Part shown: positions 1-5,004 of the stretch, one piece after another
Position numbering within the stretch: the stretch's first letter is position 1
How the letters are laid out: every line of letters begins with the position of its first letter
Assembly (NCBI GenBank): GCA_002784245.1
Contig: PFKL01000199.1
Location: 1 to 5,004 of the forward strand
DNA: 5,004 bases
From: Comamonadaceae bacterium CG_4_10_14_3_um_filter_60_75
GTDB lineage: Bacteria > Pseudomonadota > Gammaproteobacteria > Burkholderiales > Burkholderiaceae_C
Direction: 5' to 3'
The notes under the pieces: model-generated
The model's input: only the letters and a program-made list of their open reading frames with translations
Told to the model about the DNA's origin: nothing
Database searches by the model: none
Made by a program: the position numbers and the translations under genes

Positions 1-41
1 TAAGCCGGGTCAGGATGATCCGGGTTGAGATAGGGTTGCAT
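1..41 (-). CDS. cas11c: Candidate internal start of Cas11c small subunit (5' end only)
   Basis: In type I-C systems the small Cascade subunit Cas11c is known to be made from an internal start inside the 3' part of cas8c, giving a protein of about 120-130 residues. Here the in-frame codon 458 of cas8c is an ATG (41-39) followed by QPYLNPDHPDPA. It is preceded by AAGGAAAGG (55-47), so AAGGA sits 9 bases from the ATG, an ideal ribosome-binding distance. If Cas8c is about 590 residues long, the product from this ATG would be about 130 residues, as expected for Cas11c. Only the first 13 codons are inside the window. The ATG at codon 441 has no such site. This is inference from position and ribosome-binding signal; the rest of the gene cannot be seen. 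Confidence 0.5.
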   Translation of the reverse strand, partial: MQPYLNPDHPDPA

Positions 42-1412
42 AAGCGCCTTTCCTTGAGGTTGACGAACAAAATAAGCTTTGATCAGACCCATGCGGGCAT
101 GACTAAAAGTTTCATCTTTGACGATGGCAGAGCGAAAGCGGTCTAGCGCCTGCGCCATCAAAGGTTGAGGAATCGGCAGTTGTGCAACGGCCGCATGCCA
201 TAACACCGAAGTGGTGGATGCTGGCAGGTCTTTGAGTTCGCGCACTAACGATCCGCCCACAGCCAAAAATTTCGGATCGGGAGCCAAACGGTTTCCGCCC
301 TCACGGTGCACGATCGCCATATCCGAGAACCATGCCTCAACGTGGGAAACCAGTTGACTAAATTGCCCATCCGTCCAGTCCCGCACCATCACTCGGCCGG
401 AGGCTCCTGATAGCGTCATGGCGTAGTAGTGGTTGTTGCCCAACGTGGGGCGGCTCCCGCTGCGAATGGCTTCAAGCAACTTGCGGGCTTGTAGCAGTGC
501 GGATGCCGCCTGCCCCTCGGCGGTTTCCATGCCATAGAGCATGGAAAAAGGATCCTCTTCTGGAGGAATGAGTTCCTTGAACCAGTACACCATCATGGCA
601 TTGGTGCGCCGCGAGGGGTTCTTGCCTGTGGCTTCTTTCTGCCGCCGAATGAGATGGTTTAACGCATCCACGTATTGCTGTGCAGGTGCTTCTCCCATGG
701 CTGCGTTGGTTGATTTTTCAAGACCGTAAGACTGGAACGCGGCCTTGTCGAAGCCGACCATGACATCACCCATGGACAGACCACCAACACCTGACAGGCC
801 TGTAATTTTGGGTTGCGTTAGTAGCGGTTCAACAGGTTCACCAGTCAGCAAGCACAACATACTTCCCGCAGGAAGACTGTCACCAGTTTCGACACCACCG
901 CCAAGGGCTTGGGTTCGCCAATCACGCCACCATTGCTGTACGCCCGTATCTTCACGCGGGTCAAGTGCACCCACCTGCCAAGTTACCCAGTCTGCTGGTT
1001 TGATGCGCTTTGCAACCATCATGGCGCGTATCTGATCAAATGTAATTGGGTCACACAACAGTTTTGAAAGGGGCGACAAAACTGCGAGGTCGGTTGCCGC
1101 TCGCGCTAGCATTTTTGAGTAAAAGTGATGTCTGGCGGTCGCAGAATCAACCTTGGCAGAGTCTTCACCCTCCTTAAAGTGCAGTGCAATGGTCTGCGCG
1201 GATTCGACTAAGAAGTGCGCTTTGCCACCTGAATTCATGGCGTGCATATCAGGGCAAGCTTCCAACATGACACCAGCCTTTCCATCGCCAAGTGGCACGA
1301 TGTTCAGCAATTGCCCTGCCTCAGAAAGCTGAATGCACCAGCGTACTTCTCTGGACTTAAAACCTGGTTCACCACCCAGCTTTGCACCGTAATCCCGTAA
1401 AGCGTGCAGCAT
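1..1412 (-). CDS. cas8c: Type I-C Cascade large subunit Cas8c (Csd1), 3' end beyond the window
   Basis: Large subunit of the type I-C effector complex. In this family it recognises the PAM, helps open target DNA and recruits Cas3. Reading the minus strand from the ATG at 1412-1410 gives 470 uninterrupted codons to the left edge. The family is usually near 580-600 residues, so roughly the last fifth is missing. Recognisable stretches are MLHALRDYGAKLG at the N-terminus, CLLTGEPVEP (187-196), a Gly-rich GLSGVGGLSMGD segment (205-216), TNAMMVYWFKE (270-280) and the NPDHPDPAY segment (463-471) that comes late in Csd1 proteins. The start is supported by a Shine-Dalgarno GGAAGGA (1427-1421) 8 bases upstream, inside the end of cas5c. 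The ATG lies 2 bases after the cas5c stop, which suggests coupled translation. No frameshift or stop is seen. The last codon at the edge is incomplete. Confidence 0.95.
   Translation of the reverse strand, partial: MLHALRDYGAKLGGEPGFKSREVRWCIQLSEAGQLLNIVPLGDGKAGVMLEACPDMHAMNSGGKAHFLVESAQTIALHFKEGEDSAKVDSATARHHFYSKMLARAATDLAVLSPLSKLLCDPITFDQIRAMMVAKRIKPADWVTWQVGALDPREDTGVQQWWRDWRTQALGGGVETGDSLPAGSMLCLLTGEPVEPLLTQPKITGLSGVGGLSMGDVMVGFDKAAFQSYGLEKSTNAAMGEAPAQQYVDALNHLIRRQKEATGKNPSRRTNAMMVYWFKELIPPEEDPFSMLYGMETAEGQAASALLQARKLLEAIRSGSRPTLGNNHYYAMTLSGASGRVMVRDWTDGQFSQLVSHVEAWFSDMAIVHREGGNRLAPDPKFLAVGGSLVRELKDLPASTTSVLWHAAVAQLPIPQPLMAQALDRFRSAIVKDETFSHARMGLIKAYFVRQPQGKALMQPYLNPDHPDPA
47..55 (-). promoter_or_regulatory. 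Internal ribosome-binding site within cas8c, ahead of candidate Cas11c start
   Basis: The minus strand reads AAGGAAAGG, ending 5 bases before the in-frame ATG at 41-39. The AAGGA part is 9 bases from that ATG. It lies inside cas8c coding sequence (around Pro-Gln-Gly-Lys, residues 452-455) and so would serve an internal translation start. Confidence 0.45.
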
Positions 1413-1414
1413 GG

Positions 1415-2200
1415 CTAAATCCTTCCCGGCTTGCGCACCGCGTCGCTGCCATACGCTGGTACATCCAATACGCCTCTTTTTACGCACGCATCAAATACCG
1501 AAATAAATGGTTTGCCATCCAGCCCAGGAGCCTCGTTGGCCAGGTCAAACACGTCATACAGCATCCAGCCCAGTTGTTGATCCATCGGTGCTCTTGCTGC
1601 ACTTGGCGCACCGGGTTCGATGTATTCAAAAAATGCCGGGAATTCGCGGCATCCCAGATAGGGCTGCTGAAAACACTTGCCACCCTTGGCGCGTCGCTCA
1701 AAACAAGCGTTGAGCTTTGCCAACTGGTTTCGGTGGCTGGCTCGCGGCTCAATGCGGGCGGTAATGCGGTAACGCACGTTTTTGAGGGCCATGGTCTGGC
1801 GCTGGGTGCGCCCGGTGGTTTCATCATCACCATCTGCCCACAATGGCTCGGGAGCTTCTTTGCTGGTCATCCATTTATTGAGTGTCACCGCGCCCGGCAC
1901 AACACCCTTGACTTCATTGCGCCGCAGGGCGATGAAGCTGGGCATGGTCAGAACTTCAATGCGTGTGATTTGCCAGAAAAAATAGGGGCGAATGATGTCT
2001 CGCGTTTTCTTCCCTACCTTTTCCTGCTCACGCTTGCCATCCCAATAAATGGCATCAAAGACACCGCGTGCTGCAGAGGGCGTGATCACTGGGTAAGAAA
2101 AGCGCTCCACCTTCATCTCGGGTCTGGTGAAGCAGGCCAAGTCACCCCACACTTCTAGCGTGTGGGTGTTGGGTGGATTGGGTTGGCTTGTGTTTGACAT
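1415..2200 (-). CDS. cas5c: Type I-C Cas5c (Cas5d), pre-crRNA processing endoribonuclease and Cascade subunit
   Basis: In type I-C, which lacks Cas6, this Cas5 cuts the repeat hairpin of pre-crRNA and stays bound to the crRNA 5' handle in Cascade. The chosen reading is 261 residues. After a Pro/Asn-rich N-terminal tail (about 1-13), LEVWGDLACFTRPEMKVERF (15-34) and the SYPVITPSAARGVFDAIYW block (35-53) match the family. Tyr52 of IYW aligns with the catalytic Tyr46 of the Bacillus halodurans enzyme. Other family blocks are KGVVPG (98-103), the helix around Lys162, and QQPYLGCREF (178-187). The histidine that follows the catalytic lysine in B. halodurans appears to be Leu163 here. The ATG at 2200 is preferred over the longer open frame up to 2359 because it has a strong Shine-Dalgarno, begins just before the family fold, and avoids overlapping cas3. 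The gene starts 31 bases after cas3 and ends TAG, 2 bases before cas8c. Confidence 0.96.
   Translation of the reverse strand: MSNTSQPNPPNTHTLEVWGDLACFTRPEMKVERFSYPVITPSAARGVFDAIYWDGKREQEKVGKKTRDIIRPYFFWQITRIEVLTMPSFIALRRNEVKGVVPGAVTLNKWMTSKEAPEPLWADGDDETTGRTQRQTMALKNVRYRITARIEPRASHRNQLAKLNACFERRAKGGKCFQQPYLGCREFPAFFEYIEPGAPSAARAPMDQQLGWMLYDVFDLANEAPGLDGKPFISVFDACVKRGVLDVPAYGSDAVRKPGRI
1421..1427 (-). promoter_or_regulatory. Ribosome-binding site of cas8c
   Basis: The minus strand reads GGAAGGA within the last codons of cas5c (Gly-Arg-Ile), 8 bases before the cas8c ATG at 1412. It supports that ATG as the start and suggests that cas5c and cas8c are translated in a coupled way. Confidence 0.75.
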
Positions 2201-2209
2201 GGCGGGGAA

Positions 2210-2218
2210 CTCCTCCTT
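2210..2218 (-). promoter_or_regulatory. Ribosome-binding site of cas5c
   Basis: The minus strand reads AAGGAGGAG, a near-perfect Shine-Dalgarno, 9 bases before the ATG at 2200. It lies in the short cas3-cas5c gap and decides the cas5c start in favour of the 261-residue form over the longer open frame. It is the strongest ribosome-binding site in the window, which fits a higher need for a Cascade subunit than for Cas3. Confidence 0.85.
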
Positions 2219-2231
2219 GAAAATGTGGGAA

Positions 2232-4571
2232 TCAGGCGACCATGACCAATTGGTTTTGCGGCAACTGCAGACCGAGGATGTCATCGTAGAACCGTTCATC
2301 GGGGTCTTCCAGGATGAACCATTCATCCGAACTACCAGCACGGCGAAATTGCGCCGCAATCAAGCAACCCCAGGCGGGGTGATCTGGTTTGGGTCGATAG
2401 ATACTGACTGTGAGGGCCTGTGCTGCTTTCATCCATTGACCATCAATGCCGCTGGAGGCGATATCACGCAGCCGCTTGAATTCGGCAAGGCACGGTTTCC
2501 ACGGCACAACGATCTGAATGGCATCCTGGTTAATCAGTTGGTAGCGACGAGCAATTTCAGGAAAATCAAGAGCGGCAATGGCATTGGTCAAATCAACATT
2601 CTGATCAACCGGGCGGCTCACACCGTAGAGTCTTTGGTAATAGCTGCGAAATACGGTTGGGTCATTGATGCTCAAGTTGCCACCGTTCTCGCGTAGCAAT
2701 GACGAGGTAACTTCCGCCGCCTGAAAGTAGGCAAAAGTCGGGAACATCCGTTTGCGTTCGCTGGTGTCGAGTGCAGGCTCGAAAACCCGCACCTGTCCGA
2801 ACTTGCCCAAGCTGTTAAGCCGACCCTCACGATTGCAGCGACCTGCTGCCTGGGCAACAGCCTCAAGCGGGGCCATGGCCCTAAAGACCAAGGGAAAGTC
2901 CAAATCAACACCCGCTTCCACACATTGCGTAGAAACCAGTCGGCAGGGCTGCGGATTCACAGGGTCCAGACACTTGCGGACTTCTTCCAGAACCTCACGA
3001 CGATGTGCTGTGCAAAGGTTGGTCGAGAGGTGGCGCAGCCCTGCAATGCCAGCCATCGCTTTAAGCAGTGCATGGGCATGGCGCTTGAGGTTTAGCACGC
3101 ACAACACTTGTGCCGCATCGTCTGCGCATAAGGTATCAGCCAACGCCTGCCAGCTCAAAGATTCATCGGCTGTGGGCCATTGCACCTCAACCCGTTTGAG
3201 GCGAGCAAACATGGCGGCGTGACCTGGCACGATCTCGGTGGGTTGCCAACCAGCGACGGCGTGTTTTTGAACGGCGGCATCCAGCGTGTCAAACGCGGGT
3301 TGCGTGGCGGTAGCAAAAACAACGCTATTGTTGTAGCCAGTGGCCAGGTGCGATAGCGCGGCAAGTGTGGGTACTGCCAGATGTTGAGGCAAGCTCTGTG
3401 CTTCATCGAAAAGTATCACCGAGTCACGCAGCCGATGCAGCTTGCGACAGGCAGAAGATCGGTTTGAGAACAACGACTCAAGCAACTGAACATTGGTGGT
3501 CAGGATGATCGGTGCATCCCAGTTTTCGGCATACAAGCGACGTTGACGCTCAGCGTCATCGCTTTTGTGCGGATCGGACTGTTCCACTCTAACACCCGCA
3601 AGGCTGTGGTGTTCAAGGATGAAAATTTCTGGATCATTGACAAACACCGCTCGATAGATGCGAGCCGTCTGCTCGATGATGCTGAGGTAGGGTACAGCCA
3701 GCACCACACGTTTGAGTCCGTTCTGTTTGGCATGGGCCAAGGCAAATTGCAGCATGGCCAGCGTCTTACCTGAGCCGGTAGGGGCGGTCAATGAGAAAAC
3801 ACCCGTCGGCTTCATCGCCGCCTGGGTCACGGCATCCCAAAGCTCCGCACGGGTCTGCGCCACTGCGGCACTTGATTTGTCTTGTGAAGTTCCCCGGCGA
3901 ACCGAGAGATTCATGAACTTATCGAGTGCCAGCACTGCACGTGTTGCATCCAACGGCAAACCCGTTTGCCGATAGTTTTTCCCCGCTGATGTGCCATTAA
4001 AGTGCGCTTCAGTGTCGAGATAATCCGCGTCCACCAGACTGGAGAACAGCATCCGCACGTCAAGCATGCGGGCGATGGACTGCTGCCAGGCGTCGGTTTT
4101 CCCCAATGGAATCATTGGCTTCTCTGGTTGCGCAAACACCAAACCATCGTCTCGTGCACGTTCAAGCAAACGGCTCAGATTGGTGTTTGATAAGCGAATG
4201 TTTGGCCCAAGCGGCGACGAGCCTTTAAGTACCATGCCGAATCGCTGAGCCAGCGCATCGGAAGCCGCCGCCTGCAAGCCAATGTGATGCCCTTCAATGG
4301 CCAGTGCAGCCGCCAGAGCGCCATAAGGCTTCAAGGCTGCTACCGCGCCAGAACTCCAATGGTCTAGCCCAGCCTCTTGACCCCGCAATCTGGCTTGAAA
4401 CAAATCGCCGTATTTGCCCAAATCGTGCAACAAACCAGCCAGCGCTGCCTCGCGTTGCCAAGTTGTCCCCGCAGCGAAGTTGCCAGCCAAAACTGCGACG
4501 CAACCAAGATGCTCCTTGAGTAAATGAAGTTCCTCATGATTGTTCTCGCTGTGGGCAAAGTAGCTTGTCAT
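2232..4571 (-). CDS. cas3: Type I-C CRISPR-associated nuclease-helicase Cas3 (HD domain fused to SF2 helicase)
   Basis: Cascade-recruited enzyme that nicks the displaced target strand and then unwinds and degrades the DNA using ATP and metal ions. The 779-residue length is normal for a single-chain I-C Cas3. The N-terminal HD nuclease domain (about 1-200) shows His7, the LLHDLGK motif with His49-Asp50, His71 (DHWSSGA), His95-His96 (GHHIG) and Asp181 (SLVDADYLDTE), so its metal ligands look complete. The helicase core follows: Walker A TAPTGSGKT (262-270, Lys269), AVPYLSIIEQTA (292-303), TTNVQLLESLFSN (358-370), Walker B DEAQ (389-392), FATATQP (419-425), STQCVEAGVDLDFP (547-560) and motif VI QAAGRCNREGR (574-584) with its arginines. 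A C-terminal region (about 600-779) completes it. The ATG at 4571 places His7 correctly. The sequence before it (GGGAAATAACCA) is only a weak ribosome site, suggesting lower expression than cas5c. It ends TGA 31 bases before cas5c. Confidence 0.98.
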   Translation of the reverse strand: MTSYFAHSENNHEELHLLKEHLGCVAVLAGNFAAGTTWQREAALAGLLHDLGKYGDLFQARLRGQEAGLDHWSSGAVAALKPYGALAAALAIEGHHIGLQAAASDALAQRFGMVLKGSSPLGPNIRLSNTNLSRLLERARDDGLVFAQPEKPMIPLGKTDAWQQSIARMLDVRMLFSSLVDADYLDTEAHFNGTSAGKNYRQTGLPLDATRAVLALDKFMNLSVRRGTSQDKSSAAVAQTRAELWDAVTQAAMKPTGVFSLTAPTGSGKTLAMLQFALAHAKQNGLKRVVLAVPYLSIIEQTARIYRAVFVNDPEIFILEHHSLAGVRVEQSDPHKSDDAERQRRLYAENWDAPIILTTNVQLLESLFSNRSSACRKLHRLRDSVILFDEAQSLPQHLAVPTLAALSHLATGYNNSVVFATATQPAFDTLDAAVQKHAVAGWQPTEIVPGHAAMFARLKRVEVQWPTADESLSWQALADTLCADDAAQVLCVLNLKRHAHALLKAMAGIAGLRHLSTNLCTAHRREVLEEVRKCLDPVNPQPCRLVSTQCVEAGVDLDFPLVFRAMAPLEAVAQAAGRCNREGRLNSLGKFGQVRVFEPALDTSERKRMFPTFAYFQAAEVTSSLLRENGGNLSINDPTVFRSYYQRLYGVSRPVDQNVDLTNAIAALDFPEIARRYQLINQDAIQIVVPWKPCLAEFKRLRDIASSGIDGQWMKAAQALTVSIYRPKPDHPAWGCLIAAQFRRAGSSDEWFILEDPDERFYDDILGLQLPQNQLVMVA

Positions 4572-4600
4572 TGGTTATTTCCCAGTTGGCTATCAACAAT
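4572..4600. other. Gap between the Bro/DinD-like gene and cas3
   Basis: These 29 bases are the only noncoding sequence upstream of cas3. I see no hairpin followed by a T-run that would act as a terminator, and the space is too short for a full sigma-70 promoter with a leader. On the minus strand it contains GGGAAA a few bases before the cas3 ATG, a weak ribosome-binding site. Cas3 transcription must therefore start inside or ahead of the upstream gene. Confidence 0.6.
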
Positions 4601-5004
4601 TTACTTCAGGGTCTTGGCCTTGAGTGGCCTCATCTTGCTCTGGGCAACCGGTAGCAACTGATTGATGTCGGCAACTATCGACTTGTCGGCCTGGCTCTCC
4701 AACTGCTGTCGCGCCTGTGCAGCAATACGCCCTCCAATTTCGGCCGCACACTTGTTTTCCGCCATGCCGGTGGCATCCATACTTTCAGCGATTTGCCGAG
4801 CAGACAACTCTGCCAGCGCGGCAAAAATCAACTCCGCCTCGCTCATTTGGTCGGTGGGTTTGCCATGCGTTACCTGCCCAGTCATGCGTTGCGTGATCCA
4901 CTCGTCGCTGCGGCCTTGTTGCTGCCAGGCCTGACGTGCGCGATCTAGCAATCGTGCTGGGTCAGCCGTTTCCTGCAGGTATTCATCGCCCACTTGAGCC
5001 AGCC
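4601..5004 (-). CDS. Bro-N antirepressor / DinD-like protein, C-terminal part (5' end beyond the window)
   Basis: The frame is open to the right edge and ends TAA 29 bases before cas3, on the same strand. A GTG at 4993 could serve as a start, but I read it as an internal Val because the frame continues upstream (Leu-Ala-Gln-Val-Gly-Asp). Counting from that Val, the stretch SEAELIFAALAELSARQIAE (51-70), then SMDATGMAENKCAAEIGGRIA (71-91) and ARQQLE (94-99), resembles from memory the conserved C-terminal region of phage Bro-N antirepressors and the related DinD (DNA-damage-inducible) family. EWITQRMTG (31-39) also fits that family. The N-terminal Bro/KilA-N-type domain would lie off the window. 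Family members are linked with prophages and DNA-damage responses; the biochemical role of this C-terminal region is not well established. The segment between 40 and 49 looks shorter than in the homologues I recall. The tail is basic (KMRPLKAKTLK). The family call is moderate; a role in CRISPR control would be speculation. Confidence 0.6.
   Translation of the reverse strand, partial: LAQVGDEYLQETADPARLLDRARQAWQQQGRSDEWITQRMTGQVTHGKPTDQMSEAELIFAALAELSARQIAESMDATGMAENKCAAEIGGRIAAQARQQLESQADKSIVADINQLLPVAQSKMRPLKAKTLK

Noticed and set aside
9..20. Twelve-base sequence GTCAGGATGATC repeated at 3499-3510
   Set aside because: A single 12-base match in 5 kb is expected about once by chance; the copies lie in unrelated coding sequence (cas8c and cas3) with no further similarity around them.
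541..1035. Two plus-strand open frames (541-729 and 745-1035)
   Set aside because: Both are opposite cas8c, whose minus-strand frame is continuous and family-like throughout this stretch.
1382..2158. Long plus-strand open frame (258 codons) antisense to cas5c
   Set aside because: It lies wholly opposite the well-supported cas5c gene, has no recognisable domain, and its length is explained by the codon bias of the opposite strand.
2201..2359. Upstream ATG at 2359 extending cas5c by 53 residues
   Set aside because: The extension overlaps the cas3 3' end, is unlike Cas5 N-termini, and ignores the near-perfect Shine-Dalgarno at 2218-2210 that serves the ATG at 2200.
2127..2696. Plus-strand open frame of 189 codons opposite the cas3 3' end and the cas5c start
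   Set aside because: It is the complement of two solid coding regions, with no family resemblance and no good ribosome site.
1..5004. CRISPR repeat-spacer array in the window
   Set aside because: No regularly spaced repeats of about 30 bases are present. In type I-C loci the array normally follows cas2, which would be to the left of this window.

Overview
The window holds the first half of a type I-C CRISPR-Cas operon, read entirely on the minus strand from right to left. The order is cas3, cas5c, cas8c (csd1), the standard I-C order. All three genes look intact within the window, but cas8c runs off the left edge. The usual next genes (cas7c, cas4, cas1, cas2 and then the repeat-spacer array) would be expected beyond position 1 and are not visible here.

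Layout from right to left (direction of transcription): (1) 5004-4601, the 3' part of a gene whose product resembles the C-terminal region of Bro-N phage antirepressor / DinD-like proteins. (2) A 29-base gap. (3) 4571-2232, cas3, a fused HD nuclease and superfamily 2 helicase with all signature motifs. (4) A 31-base gap with a strong Shine-Dalgarno site. (5) 2200-1415, cas5c, the crRNA-processing Cas5 of type I-C. (6) A 2-base gap. (7) 1412 to the left edge, cas8c, the large Cascade subunit (470 codons visible). A well-placed internal Shine-Dalgarno and ATG near the left edge (55-39) is a good candidate for the separate start of the small subunit Cas11c.

Working together, Cas5c would cut the pre-crRNA and hold the crRNA 5' handle. 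Cas8c (with Cas7c and Cas11c) would form Cascade and recognise the PAM, and Cas3 would be recruited to nick and degrade the target DNA. Coding density is very high. No gap exceeds about 31 bases, and I see no tRNA, rRNA, insertion sequence, CRISPR repeat or convincing terminator.

The moderate GC content (slightly above half by eye) and the style of the Cas proteins suggest a proteobacterium, perhaps a beta- or gammaproteobacterium. This is an impression, not a result. The core is a known system. The points most worth a second look are the candidate Cas11c start, the Bro/DinD-like gene placed directly ahead of cas3, its apparently shortened middle, and the replacement of a possible catalytic histidine in Cas5c.
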